From: Flagellimonas sp. S3867
GTDB lineage: Bacteria; Bacteroidota; Bacteroidia; Flavobacteriales; Flavobacteriaceae
Direction: 5' to 3'
Length of the DNA stretch: 64,000 bases
Assembly: GCF_014698935.1 (NCBI RefSeq)
Contig: NZ_JACVMN010000001.1
Span: 744,001-808,000, forward strand
This document shows positions 25,242 to 34,656 of the stretch, one piece after another. The position numbers were made by a program, and so were the translations under genes. Each line of letters begins with the position of its first letter. The first letter of the stretch is position 1. Under the pieces are notes generated by a model that worked only from the letters and a program-made list of their open reading frames with translations, made no database searches and had not been told where the DNA came from.

Positions 25242-27749
25242 TTATTCTATTGTATTATTTCTCAACCTTAGTGCGTTAGCAATTACAGAAACCGAACTGA
25301 AGCTCATTGCCAGGGCCGCAATCATTGGTGATAATAACAATCCAAAGATGGGATACAGTACACCAGCCGCCACAGGAACCCCCAATGTGTTGTATATCAA
25401 AGCAAAAAATAGGTTTTGCTTAATATTCTTCATCACGGCATCACTAAGGTTTCTGGCTTTGACAATACCATGCAGGTCGCCTTTCACCAAGGTGATTGCA
25501 GCACTTTCAATAGCCACATCCGTACCCGTACCCATGGCAATGCCCACATCACTTTTAGCTAGGGCAGGCGCATCGTTAATGCCATCACCTGCCATTGCCA
25601 CCACTTTGCCCTCTGCTTGTAGTCGTTCCACTTCTCTTAGCTTGTCTTCGGGCAACATACTTGCTTTGAAATCTTCTAGGCCAAGCTCTTCCGCAACAGC
25701 TTTTGCTGTATCCCGGTTATCACCTGTGAGCATAATAACAGCTACTCCCTTATCCTGCAACTCCTTTATAGCCTTCGCACTGGTCTCTTTAATCTTATCC
25801 CCGATGACCACATAGCCAACAACTTTCCCATCAGCGGATAAGTATGAAACTGTCTTTCCTTGTTGCTGATATTCGCTTGCTTCCGTCTTCATACTATCAG
25901 AAACAGGGGCATTGGCATATTCCATCATTTTGGGATTTCCTAATGCCAATTGTTTTCCATCCACTGTTCCTTCAACCCCTTTTCCTGTAACGGCACTGAA
26001 TTGATCGGCTTTTTTTGCTTTCGCCCCTTTTTCTTTTCCGTAAACCACGGTTGCTTCGGCCAATGGGTGTTCACTGTTGCTGTTAAGGGCAACTATCATT
26101 TCAAGAATAGCATTCTCACTAAAATCCGGACTGAATGAACCTACCTTTTCCACCGTTGGCTTTCCTTCAGTGATAGTTCCTGTCTTGTCGACAATCAATA
26201 TGTCGACCTTGTCCATTTTTTCCAAAGCTTCAGCATTTTTGATGAGTACGCCGTTCTGCGCACCTTTTCCTACTCCCACCATAACAGACATGGGCGTAGC
26301 CAGGCCCAAAGCACACGGGCAGGCAATAATCAATACGGCTATGGCATTGACCAATGCATACACATAAGCCGGTTCTGGTCCCCAAATAGCCCAAACGGTA
26401 AAAGTTACTACAGCAATTAGGACAACAATGGGTACAAAATAAGCCGAAACTGTGTCTGCCAATTTTTGAATGGGTGCTCGACTGCGACTCGCATCGTTCA
26501 CCATTGTAATGATTTGGGAAAGTAGCGTGTCACTCCCCACTTTTTCAGCTTTCATCAAAAAGGACTGATTCCCATTGACGGTTCCACTGCTAACCCTGTC
26601 ACCCTTGGTTTTGTTAACAGGTAGTGGTTCTCCAGAGATCATTGATTCGTCTATGGCGCTATACCCTTCAATGATTGTCCCATCCACGGGAATTTTATCC
26701 CCTGGTTTTACTTTTAGGATATCGCCAATTTCTATTGCATAGATATTTACCTCAAATTCCTCTCCGTCTACAACTTTTAGCGCTGTGTTCGGGGCCAATT
26801 TCAATAGTTCCTTTACGGCAGAGTTGGTTTTGCTGTGCGCCCTTGCCTCCAACAATTGTCCTTGTAGTACTAAAGTCAAAATAACCGTTGCGGCTTCAAA
26901 GTAGACATGTACCGTTCCTGATTCCGTTTTGAATTGCTCCGGAAACACATCTGGCAAAAACATGCCCACTACGCTAAAGAGCCATGCCACCCCCGCACCA
27001 ATCCCGATAAGGGTAAACATGTTCAGGTTCCATGTCTTGATACTTCGATAGGAACGCTCAAAAAACATCCAAGTGGCATAGAATACCACCGGAATTGAAA
27101 GTACGAACTGTATCCAGTTCCAATATTTCTGTTCCAAAATAGCATACAACGGATTGTTTGGAACCATCTCACTCATTGCGATGAGAAAAATGGGAGTGGT
27201 AAATGCCACCGCAACCCAAAACTTCTTTCGCAGCTTAAAATATGTTTTCTCTTCAGTGGAAAGGTCAGGTTCAATCGGCACCAAATCCATCCCACAAATG
27301 GGACAGCTGCCTGGTTCATCCTTTATAACTTCAGGATGCATGAGACAGGTCCATTGACCGTCAACGGCACCTATATTCAATTGCTGCTCTTCCACCAAAT
27401 CCATCCCACATACCGGACAATCACCGGGTTTGTCATAGGTCTTGTCTCCTTCACAATGCATGGGACAGTAAAATGTACCTGTTCCTTTTCCTTTTGGCTT
27501 TGGTTTGTCTTCCTTTTCGGGGGGATGGTGATGCTCCCCAGGTAGATGGATGCTATAATTGCCCCCTCCTGTTTCAAGCGCTTTTTGAAAGCTGTTGATT
27601 TCAATATGGTGTCCCATCTCGATGACCGCCTCTTTTTTTTCCAAATCAACTGTTGCTCTCGTAACGCCATCAACAGCATTGAGTGTTTTCTCAACATGAC
27701 TTCGGCAACCATTACAGGTCATCCCGTGTATGTGATAGGTGTGTTTCAT
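25242..27749 (-). CDS. Copper-type heavy-metal translocating P1B-ATPase
   Basis: The product is an 835-residue ATP-driven exporter at the inner membrane. It begins with an HMA domain (C12/C15 in GMTCNGC), followed by a His-rich stretch (about 70-76) and two heavy-metal-binding modules (93-118 with CPMH...CPVCGMDL, and 132-160 with CLMH...CPICGMDL). Then come eight membrane helices with the transport-site motif [11 protein letters not shown] (near residue 480), the phosphorylation site DKTGT (near 520) and the hinge [10 protein letters not shown] (near 710). CPC plus the neighbouring Cus system argues for Cu(I). The accumulation of three metal-binding units in one protein is typical for Bacteroidetes island ATPases. 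Confidence 0.95.
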   Translation of the reverse strand: MKHTYHIHGMTCNGCRSHVEKTLNAVDGVTRATVDLEKKEAVIEMGHHIEINSFQKALETGGGNYSIHLPGEHHHPPEKEDKPKPKGKGTGTFYCPMHCEGDKTYDKPGDCPVCGMDLVEEQQLNIGAVDGQWTCLMHPEVIKDEPGSCPICGMDLVPIEPDLSTEEKTYFKLRKKFWVAVAFTTPIFLIAMSEMVPNNPLYAILEQKYWNWIQFVLSIPVVFYATWMFFERSYRSIKTWNLNMFTLIGIGAGVAWLFSVVGMFLPDVFPEQFKTESGTVHVYFEAATVILTLVLQGQLLEARAHSKTNSAVKELLKLAPNTALKVVDGEEFEVNIYAIEIGDILKVKPGDKIPVDGTIIEGYSAIDESMISGEPLPVNKTKGDRVSSGTVNGNQSFLMKAEKVGSDTLLSQIITMVNDASRSRAPIQKLADTVSAYFVPIVVLIAVVTFTVWAIWGPEPAYVYALVNAIAVLIIACPCALGLATPMSVMVGVGKGAQNGVLIKNAEALEKMDKVDILIVDKTGTITEGKPTVEKVGSFSPDFSENAILEMIVALNSNSEHPLAEATVVYGKEKGAKAKKADQFSAVTGKGVEGTVDGKQLALGNPKMMEYANAPVSDSMKTEASEYQQQGKTVSYLSADGKVVGYVVIGDKIKETSAKAIKELQDKGVAVIMLTGDNRDTAKAVAEELGLEDFKASMLPEDKLREVERLQAEGKVVAMAGDGINDAPALAKSDVGIAMGTGTDVAIESAAITLVKGDLHGIVKARNLSDAVMKNIKQNLFFALIYNTLGVPVAAGVLYPIFGLLLSPMIAALAMSFSSVSVIANALRLRNNTIE

Positions 27750-27816
27750 AATTTCAAATTAACCATCAAAACTACCTATTGTTGTTTCCAAAGCTTTGCA
27801 CAATTATGGGTTTCAT

Positions 27817-28374
27817 TTATACAATTTGGTCAAGCGGTTTTCTGTTCCACTCCCGTGCTTTTTGATACGTCCCCATTGACATTCCAGTTGCCGATTTAAA
27901 TTGCCTTGCCAAATGACTACTGCTATTATAACCGAATTGATAGGCTATTTCGGAAAATGTCCTGTCCCCCATTTGAATGAGTTCTTTTACTCTCTCAATT
28001 TTCAGGCCGATGAAGTACTTCTCAATGGTAATGCCTTCATGGGCACTGAACAATTTGCTTAGCACGGAATAATCCTTGTTCATCTTGTCGACAATATATT
28101 TCGAGAGATTTTGGTTTAAACTTTGATCTTGCAAACCAACTATCAAATGTTTTTTTATTTGGGTGATCAATTGTTCTTTTTGGCCAATCACCAATTCAAA
28201 ACCATTTCTGTCCAAAATCTCTCGAACTTTATTTATCTCAATGTTAGAACTTTCCTCAAATGTAACTTCTCCCAATTCTATATGGGCTATACGCAATCCA
28301 TTTTTTTCCAACTCGGATTTCAAAACCGATTTACATCGGTCGCATACCATATTTTTTACCTTAAACGAAGTCAT
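27817..28374 (-). CDS. AraC-type regulator fused to an HMA metal-binding domain
   Basis: The product is 185 residues. The N-terminal ~65 residues look like a heavy-metal-associated domain with the CxxC metal site C11/C14 (NMVCDRCKSVL); the C-terminal ~100 residues are an AraC-family DNA-binding domain (GDRTFSEIAYQFGYNSSSHLARQFKS). This makes a one-component metal sensor likely, probably acting on this operon, in place of a CusRS or CueR regulator, none of which is visible. It is inside the operon between the lipoprotein gene (22 bp) and the ATPase gene (67 bp). Confidence 0.88.
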   Translation of the reverse strand: MTSFKVKNMVCDRCKSVLKSELEKNGLRIAHIELGEVTFEESSNIEINKVREILDRNGFELVIGQKEQLITQIKKHLIVGLQDQSLNQNLSKYIVDKMNKDYSVLSKLFSAHEGITIEKYFIGLKIERVKELIQMGDRTFSEIAYQFGYNSSSHLARQFKSATGMSMGTYQKAREWNRKPLDQIV

Positions 28375-28396
28375 TGGGAGTCAAATTCGGTTATTT

Positions 28397-28666
28397 TTAG
28401 TGTGTGTGGCCATCTTTTTGATGTTCTTCATTGGCCATATAGTCCATACCACATTTTGGACAGGTGCCCTCCGCATCACTTCCACTACCCTCACAGTGCA
28501 TTGGGCATACATAGGCTGATGCATATTCCTTGCCCTGCTTTTCGGCAGTTTCGATTTGCTCGGTATCGGCCTCAGTGTTTTGCTCTGTTTTGCTCTTGCA
28601 TGATACTGAAAGAAATAGTGTTGCAACAAAAGCGATAGTTATAAATGTTTTGATTCTCTTGTTCAT
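28397..28666 (-). CDS. Small lipoprotein with a heavy-metal-binding module
   Basis: The product is 89 residues with a lipoprotein signal peptide (lipobox LSVSC, Cys about residue 23) and a single CPMH...CPKCGMDY metal-binding module (about 53-79), ending in a His-containing tail. It is probably anchored in the outer or inner membrane facing the periplasm, and may deliver or buffer copper for the Cus pump. The gene is 11 bp after the TolC-like gene. The same module occurs in the ATPase and in CusB. Confidence 0.85.
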   Translation of the reverse strand: MNKRIKTFITIAFVATLFLSVSCKSKTEQNTEADTEQIETAEKQGKEYASAYVCPMHCEGSGSDAEGTCPKCGMDYMANEEHQKDGHTH

Positions 28667-28677
28667 TGTTTAAGGAT

Positions 28678-29895
28678 TTACTTGTTTATTAAATAATTGA
28701 TAAGCGCAGATTGTATGTAGTACAGCTGCACCGATTGAATTTGATTGAGTTGAAATTTTAATTGCAATTCCTGAATATCCAGCACATCGTTGAAATCGAT
28801 TGTTCCCGTCTCATAATTTTTGGTCAGGATTTGTTCCGCATCCTTGGCTTGATCCAAGTTTCTTGCTTGGGTGTTAAACGCAATGCGAGCTTCGTTACGG
28901 ATGGATACCGCTTTCGCCAACGCTGATTCCAGGACATTCAACCTTTCCTGTTTTTGGAATGCAATTTCCTGTTTACGGAGTTCGTTCTGTTTGGTTCTGG
29001 AATCGTATCGCTTATTGAAAATCGGAATGGAAAACGACACCATCGGCATCACGATGTCCTTGCCGTTATCGCTAAAAATCATGTCGGGTCGCTCCTGTAC
29101 AGGCACATAGTCCAGCCCAAATCCTAGCATGGGTGAGCCTTCTTTTTGATTGAGCAATTCTGCCTGGGTCACAGACTCATACATCTTATCATAACGGAGG
29201 AGTTCAGGGTTTAACCGTATGCTATCAATAATCACAGGGTCATTCTCAGGAATATTTACTGTTTCACCGACTTCAACTGCTAAACCAGTATTTCGGTTCA
29301 ACAATGCATTGAAATTGGCTTGTTCCCCCATAAACCGCTCCTGCAAGATTTCCTTTTGCTGTTGTAATTCGTTCTGGCGAATTTGTAATTTCAGAACGTC
29401 CACAGCAGAGGCCTTACCCACTTCCACCGAAGTCAATGCCAAGGTTTCAAAGGTTTTGAGCAATTGTATGTTCTTGTCCAGCACATCCTGCTTGGTATTT
29501 AAACCGTACAACTTGTAGTATGACTGAGCAACGGACAATGCCAATTTTCGTTTGGCAACAACGTAATCCACATAATCGGTTTCAGCCATTGCAGTGGCAT
29601 ACTTTTCACGCGTGGAAACCGTACCAAACCAGGGTAGCATTTGTTTAGCAGAAAATCGAGCCACTTGTGCCCCTGTTCTTGTCTCTGGTTCACTCACAAA
29701 ATACCCAGCTCCAAATTCGGTATTGGGTAGCCAATTGGCTTCGTTGACCTTTTCTTGGGCAATATTATAGCGAACTTCATAGGCCTGAATATTTGGGTTA
29801 TTTGCCTGAGCCTCGTTGATATAGGACTGCAACTGTTGCGCATTTCCCAAAGCGGAAACAAACAAAAGTCCAATAATGGTTTTTACTTTTTTCAT
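28678..29895 (-). CDS. TolC-family outer-membrane efflux channel (CusC/CzcC type)
   Basis: The product is 405 residues with a signal peptide (KKVKTIIGLLFVSALGNAQ) and the two-fold repeated helical/coiled-coil pattern of outer-membrane factors. The frame extends 64 codons upstream to 30087, but that part is a shadow of cusA; the ATG at 29895 overlaps the cusA stop by 4 bp and precedes the signal peptide, so it is chosen. It forms the outer-membrane channel for the RND pump. It is shorter than proteobacterial CusC, as is usual in Bacteroidetes. Confidence 0.92.
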   Translation of the reverse strand: MKKVKTIIGLLFVSALGNAQQLQSYINEAQANNPNIQAYEVRYNIAQEKVNEANWLPNTEFGAGYFVSEPETRTGAQVARFSAKQMLPWFGTVSTREKYATAMAETDYVDYVVAKRKLALSVAQSYYKLYGLNTKQDVLDKNIQLLKTFETLALTSVEVGKASAVDVLKLQIRQNELQQQKEILQERFMGEQANFNALLNRNTGLAVEVGETVNIPENDPVIIDSIRLNPELLRYDKMYESVTQAELLNQKEGSPMLGFGLDYVPVQERPDMIFSDNGKDIVMPMVSFSIPIFNKRYDSRTKQNELRKQEIAFQKQERLNVLESALAKAVSIRNEARIAFNTQARNLDQAKDAEQILTKNYETGTIDFNDVLDIQELQLKFQLNQIQSVQLYYIQSALINYLINK

Positions 29896-32800
29896 TTGCT
29901 TGCTTTTTTGAGTTGAACTTCTTTTCGCCAACCGAACAAGACCGGAACAACAAAAAGGGTAATGAGTGCAATGAGCATTCCACCAAAACTTGGAATGGCC
30001 ATTGGTATCATAATATCGCTTCCACGTCCTGTGGAAGTTAGTATGGGCAGCAAAGCCAATATCGTCGTTGCGGTGGTCATTAAACAAGGCCGGATACGTT
30101 TTTCTCCCGCCTCAACCACTGAATCATGAATACTTTTCAAGTCCATAGGTTTATTCCTGTCAAAGGTTTGGGTCAGGTATGTAGCCATTACAACACCATC
30201 ATCGGTAGCAATTCCAAAAAGCGCTATAAAACCTACCCAAACAGCAACACTTAAATTGATGGTGTGCATCTGAAAGAGTTCTCGCCAGTTTTCACCAAAA
30301 AGATTGAAATTGAAAAACCAGTCCTGTCCATAGAGCCATATCATGATGAACCCGCCTGCAAAGGCAACTGCAATCCCTGAAAATACCATTAAGGATGTGG
30401 CAACACTTCTAAACTGGAAATACAAGATTAAAAAGATGATGATAAGGGCTAATGGCACAACAACGGACAAAGTTTTTTCAGCCCGCAATTGATTTTCATA
30501 GGTTCCTGTAAAAGCATAGTTAATCCCTTTGGGCACCGCAAGTTCTCCATTCTCAATCTTGGCTTGAATAGCTGCTTGGGCGTTCTCCACAACGTTCACC
30601 TCGGCGAAACCGTCCAACTTGTCAAACAATACATAGCCCACCAAAAAGGTGTCCTCACTTTTAATGACCTGAGGACCTTGTTCATACCTAATGTTTACCA
30701 GCTCATCAAGAGGCACTGGACTTCCTTTGGACACCGGAACATAGATACTTTTCAAATCATCGGGGTTGTTCCGTAGTTCCCTGGGATAGCGCACCCTTAC
30801 TGCATAGCGCTCCCGACCTTCAACCGTTTGGGTCAAAGGCATTCCACCAACAGCGATGGAAATAACTTTTTGGACGTCTTCAACCGTAACACCATAGCGT
30901 GCCAATTTTTCTCGGTCTATATCAATGAGCAGATAGGGCTTTCCTACGATACGGTCTGCAAAAACAGCCTGTTCCTTAACACCTTCGGCTGTTTTTAAAA
31001 TGTCTTCCAATTGAAGGCCAAACGCCTCTATTTCCTTCAAGTCCTGACCTTTTACCTTGATGCCCATGGGTGCGCGCATTCCGGTTTGGAGCATGACCAA
31101 ACGTGTCTCGATAGGTTGTAATTTGGGTGCAGATGTCACCCCAGGGAGCTTTGTCACCCTTACAATTTCGTTCCAAATATCATCCGGGGACTTAATTTCT
31201 GGTCGCCAGTTTCGGTAGTACTCCCCATCATTATCTTCAATGAGTAAATTTCTGTCGATACTGGAGAAAGTCCTCTCGACTTCGCTCGATGTGACATTTC
31301 CGCTCAAATTGGGATTTGCAGCTTTTTTCCCATTTTTCAACACGAAATAACCCTCTTCATCAATTCTAAAACGTTGGGGTTCGCCATCAGTATTCAATTC
31401 ATACTCCGACCGATATTGTATCATGTTCTCGTACATGGAAAGTGGCGCAGGGTCCAAAGCGGATTCTGTCCTGCCCGATTTCCCAACTACCGTTTCGATT
31501 TCAGGAATGCTTGCAACCGCCATGTCCAATTGCTGCAATACCCTTTTGTTCTCTTCTACCCCAGAATGCGGTAATGAGGTAGGCATTAACAGAAACGAGC
31601 CTTCGTTAAGAGCAGGCATAAACTCCTTGCCCGTATTTCTCATTATCAAAATACCTAGAACCAATATCACTGTAGGTATTGATAGGAACAGCATTTTATT
31701 CTGTAACGCCCATTGAAGGATTCTTGTATAATACCTTCGGAATGCCCAAAAGGTACCTAACAATCCAAAACATATTATACTTACAAAAAGTAGGTTCATT
31801 ACAATGCTTCGGTCAAAGCCCAAGGGTCTCCAATAGGAAGCTAAAAGGAATACTATGGCCGAAACTGAAATAATGATGTTCAGACGGGTCGCCTGTTTGT
31901 CCGAAAGTGTATATCCGTTGAACAAGCGAGAAGCCAATTCCGGATTCTTCAAAGGTCTTATGGTCCCGAAAGCCATCAATACCAACCCAATCCAATATCC
32001 ATAGACAACTGCCACTAGACCGGTTATGATAAGTGCAGCGCTAAAAACATAGCCTATGATACTTTTGCTTCTTTTCCTTCTGAAGAAAAAGGCAGCAAAT
32101 GGGGGTATCAAAAAGAGTGCAACAATAATTGAAGCTGTTAGGGCCATGGTCTTGGTAAATGCCAATGGACGAAACAGCTTTCCTTCGGCACCTATCATAG
32201 TAAATACAGGAATAAAACTGATGATGGTGGTCAGTACTGCGGTCAGAATCGCTCCTGAAACTTCGGTGGTTGCATTATATACCACATTATTGATGGTAAG
32301 TTGTTCATTGTCATTTCGCTCTTCGTTTTCATCAAGATGTCTTATGATATTTTCTGATAATATCACCCCAACATCCACCATTGTACCAATTGCAATGGCA
32401 ATACCTGAGAGGGCAACAATGTTCGCATCCACTCCAAAAAGTTTCATTGAGATGAATACCATCAACACTGCGACAGGCAACAGACCTGAAATCAAGATGG
32501 AAGCACGTAGGTTGAACACCATCACAATAATGACAAGTACGGTAATTAGAATTTCAAGGGTCAAAGCTTCATTGAGTGTTCCCAAGGTCTCTTGGATCAA
32601 TTCAGTTCGGTCATAAAAGGGAACAATAGTTACTTGAGAGGTACGACCATCAACCAGCTCTTTTGTAGGTAGTCCCGAAGAAAGCTCAGCCATCTTTTCT
32701 TTGACATTATTGATAACTTCCAGTGGATTTGCACCGTATCGAGCAACTACAACACCGCCTACAACTTCGGCGCCCTCTTTATCCAATATCCCTCGTCGGG

Positions 32801-33662
32801 TAGCTGGTCCCAAATTTACCCGGGCCACATCCTTAATGCGAATAGAGGTGTAGTTTTCCGCATCTACGACGGCATTCTCAATGTCTGCTATGGAGTTTAC
32901 GTAACCCAATCCACGTACCAGATACTCCGCCTGATTGATTTCCAAAGTCTGGGCCCCAATATCTTGATTGGATTGCTTAACGGCCTTTACCACATCGCCC
33001 AACTGGATATTGTACTGACGCATCAGCTCCGGGTCAACGTCGATTTGATATTCCTGGACATAACCACCAATAGAGGCTACCTCCGAAACACCGCTTGCTG
33101 AAGACAGTGCATATTTTACGTAATAGTCTTGAATACTACGCAGTTCGTGCAAATCCCACCCTCCGGTAACATTGCCATCTTCGTCACGACCCTCTAAAGT
33201 GTACCAGAAAATCTGTCCCAAACCTGTGGCATCCGGTCCAAGAGATGGATTCACTCCGTTTGGCAATAACCCGGCAGGTAGGGAGTTCAGTTTTTCAAGA
33301 ATCCGGCTTCTTGACCAATAGAATTCCACATCCTCTTCAAAAATGATGTAGATGCTGGAAAATCCGAACATCGAAGAGCTTCGGATGGTCTTTACCCCAG
33401 GAATTCCCAGCAAGGAGGCGGTCAAAGGATAGGTAATCTGATCTTCAATATCCTGCGGGGAACGACCGTCCCATTTTGTGAAGACAATCTGTTGGTTCTC
33501 CCCTATATCCGGAATGGCATCCACTGCAACTGGATCACTGGGTAGAAAACCGATGTCCCATTTAAAGGGTGCGTGTACAATTCCCCACCCCACAAATAGG
33601 GCCAGTAACAGAACCGCTACCAGTTTATTTTCGATTAAGAATTTTATCGCTTTATTCAGCAT
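29892..33662 (-). CDS. cusA: CusA/CzcA-family heavy-metal efflux RND pump
   Basis: The product is a 1256-residue inner-membrane RND transporter, proton-driven and trimeric, which takes metal ions from the periplasm (or cytoplasm) to the TolC-like channel. Family features include DPVAVDAIPDIGENQQIV at the N-terminus, the TM4 segment GIAIAIGTMVDVGVILSENI and the C-terminal ALFGIATDDGVVMATYL. It is about 200 residues longer than E. coli CusA. One extra stretch with additional helices lies between TM6 and TM7 (about 530-655), and a charged insertion of about 75 residues lies in the second periplasmic porter region (about 745-822). It is the second gene of the operon. I cannot say from sequence whether Cu/Ag or Zn/Co is preferred; context favours copper. 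Confidence 0.95.
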   Translation of the reverse strand: MLNKAIKFLIENKLVAVLLLALFVGWGIVHAPFKWDIGFLPSDPVAVDAIPDIGENQQIVFTKWDGRSPQDIEDQITYPLTASLLGIPGVKTIRSSSMFGFSSIYIIFEEDVEFYWSRSRILEKLNSLPAGLLPNGVNPSLGPDATGLGQIFWYTLEGRDEDGNVTGGWDLHELRSIQDYYVKYALSSASGVSEVASIGGYVQEYQIDVDPELMRQYNIQLGDVVKAVKQSNQDIGAQTLEINQAEYLVRGLGYVNSIADIENAVVDAENYTSIRIKDVARVNLGPATRRGILDKEGAEVVGGVVVARYGANPLEVINNVKEKMAELSSGLPTKELVDGRTSQVTIVPFYDRTELIQETLGTLNEALTLEILITVLVIIVMVFNLRASILISGLLPVAVLMVFISMKLFGVDANIVALSGIAIAIGTMVDVGVILSENIIRHLDENEERNDNEQLTINNVVYNATTEVSGAILTAVLTTIISFIPVFTMIGAEGKLFRPLAFTKTMALTASIIVALFLIPPFAAFFFRRKRSKSIIGYVFSAALIITGLVAVVYGYWIGLVLMAFGTIRPLKNPELASRLFNGYTLSDKQATRLNIIISVSAIVFLLASYWRPLGFDRSIVMNLLFVSIICFGLLGTFWAFRRYYTRILQWALQNKMLFLSIPTVILVLGILIMRNTGKEFMPALNEGSFLLMPTSLPHSGVEENKRVLQQLDMAVASIPEIETVVGKSGRTESALDPAPLSMYENMIQYRSEYELNTDGEPQRFRIDEEGYFVLKNGKKAANPNLSGNVTSSEVERTFSSIDRNLLIEDNDGEYYRNWRPEIKSPDDIWNEIVRVTKLPGVTSAPKLQPIETRLVMLQTGMRAPMGIKVKGQDLKEIEAFGLQLEDILKTAEGVKEQAVFADRIVGKPYLLIDIDREKLARYGVTVEDVQKVISIAVGGMPLTQTVEGRERYAVRVRYPRELRNNPDDLKSIYVPVSKGSPVPLDELVNIRYEQGPQVIKSEDTFLVGYVLFDKLDGFAEVNVVENAQAAIQAKIENGELAVPKGINYAFTGTYENQLRAEKTLSVVVPLALIIIFLILYFQFRSVATSLMVFSGIAVAFAGGFIMIWLYGQDWFFNFNLFGENWRELFQMHTINLSVAVWVGFIALFGIATDDGVVMATYLTQTFDRNKPMDLKSIHDSVVEAGEKRIRPCLMTTATTILALLPILTSTGRGSDIMIPMAIPSFGGMLIALITLFVVPVLFGWRKEVQLKKASK

Positions 33663-33669
33663 TGTTTTA

Positions 33670-33767
33670 ATGTATTAGATATTTACGGTAAGTGCGCTGA
33701 TTAAAATAAACAGCACCTAATGCCCAAAACAGAAATCTGCAGGGCGCACTTTGAATATCTAGTACAT
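33670..33767 (-). ncRNA. Long structured hairpin between the HYC_CC_PP gene and cusA
   Basis: Outer arms 33670-33683 and 33754-33767 pair at 13 of 14 positions, and inner arms AAGTGCGC (33690-33697) and GCGCACTT (33744-33751) pair perfectly, leaving a 46-nt apical part with smaller possible stems. The structure fills almost the whole 104-bp gap between the first gene's stop codon and the cusA start. It lacks a T run for a classical terminator. It could be an attenuator, an RNA processing site, or a small insertion remnant. Confidence 0.5.
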
Positions 33768-34174
33768 CAAATCAAAAAAGTCTCGTAAAGAACTTGATAG
33801 TCCTTATTGAGCAAGGGAGGTGGATGCCCAAGAAAAGAAGTTGTAACAGTGTCTACATCTTGGAACAAATTGATGTAGGAATAGGTATAACCGACCAAGA
33901 ATACCTGTTGCTTCAGGTCCAGGTCAAAAAACGAGGTCTTTAAATCTTCCTGTCCTTGCATGGTAAAGGATACTTCATCACAGCAGGACTTTTCAAATTC
34001 CGTATCCATGCTGTTGGAGTCAGCCTCCATACCGCATGTTTTTGCATTAGCAAAAAATGCCACATCCACCACTTTACCCATGCATAGGTGCTTATCCACG
34101 GTCCATGAAACCGTTGACAACAAGACCAATAGGGCTAGCATTGATGATAGAATTTGACGTAAAATGTCCTTCAT
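33767..34174 (-). CDS. HYC_CC_PP family protein
   Basis: The product is 135 residues with a signal peptide or N-terminal anchor (about 5-25). Three small motifs define the family: a His-x-Cys near the start (DKHLCMG), a CC pair in the middle (KSCCDEV) and a PP run near the end (GHPPPLL). These proteins are found next to Bacteroidetes metal and copper efflux genes, but the function is unknown; the conserved His/Cys residues suggest metal binding in the periplasm. It is the first gene of the long minus-strand operon. A TAnnTTTG-like box is present close to the start (minus strand, 34182-34189), too close for a normal leader. Confidence 0.85.
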   Translation of the reverse strand: MKDILRQILSSMLALLVLLSTVSWTVDKHLCMGKVVDVAFFANAKTCGMEADSNSMDTEFEKSCCDEVSFTMQGQEDLKTSFFDLDLKQQVFLVGYTYSYINLFQDVDTVTTSFLGHPPPLLNKDYQVLYETFLI

Positions 34175-34561
34175 TTCACTACAAAACTACAAAATGTTAA
34201 CAATTATTGCTTTGTTTAACAGAAGTTTAAAACCAGATCATGAGATAATTTTGGGACAGATTAGATAACCCATTAGAAATTGTACTCATAAATTATCAAC
34301 TCCATTTTATAGTTATTCGTATGCATCTAAATTAATTTTCAGATAGATTTATCTCGAATGGTGTTTTTAGAATCTATCAGTAAGAGAAATTATACATTTG
34401 TATGACATTACGCCTTACCTGTATGTTGGCTGATTATATTCATAGCTCCATTTAAACAGTATTTTTAGAACTCTTCAAATAAGGCTTAGCCAGCATTGTT
34501 TTGATTTGCTATCAAAGAATAAGTAAAACAAGTACAATTGTTAAAGTTTAGTTAAAACAGA

Positions 34562-34574
34562 GCCCCTTTCGGTG
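34562..34574 (+). repeat. 13-bp repeat near the right island end
   Basis: GCCCCTTTCGGTG is identical to 18778-18790, 105 bp inside the left end. Same orientation at both ends suggests a site tied to integration or excision. Confidence 0.45.
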
Positions 34575-34637
34575 GCACTAGAAATTTAACCCTTTGAAAA
34601 GTCCTAAAAACAGTGGGTTTCCCCATTTCAAAAAAGA

Positions 34638-34651
34638 CCCTCTTCCTCCGC
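34638..34651 (+). repeat. attR: second copy of the tRNA-Ser 3' end
   Basis: CCCTCTTCCTCCGC is an exact copy of 18660-18673. It sits 5 bp before a terminator hairpin and marks the right end of the island. Confidence 0.85.
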
Positions 34652-34656
34652 AAAAC

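Larger units (their letters stand above)
18660..34651. mobile_element. Integrated genomic island carrying heavy-metal efflux genes
   Basis: The element of about 16 kb is bounded by 14-bp att repeats. It holds a tyrosine recombinase at the tRNA end, a RhuM-Fic/Doc protein, a dyad-rich non-coding region, and a nine-gene metal-resistance operon on the minus strand. No relaxase, coupling protein or type IV secretion gene is visible, so it would need helper functions to move between cells, or it is a reduced form of a larger element. A terminator right after the attR copy fits the displaced original terminator of tRNA-Ser. Confidence 0.85.

Noticed and set aside
25126..25815. 229-codon open frame on the plus strand opposite the Cu-ATPase
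   Set aside because: It is the shadow of a strongly coding minus-strand frame; low-complexity Ser/Ala/Thr composition and no domain.
29896..30087. 64-codon N-terminal extension of the TolC-like gene
   Set aside because: It lies within cusA in another frame, and the signal peptide starts only after the ATG at 29895.
32056..32616. 186-codon open frame opposite cusA
   Set aside because: It overlaps conserved membrane helices of cusA on the other strand and shows no protein family pattern.
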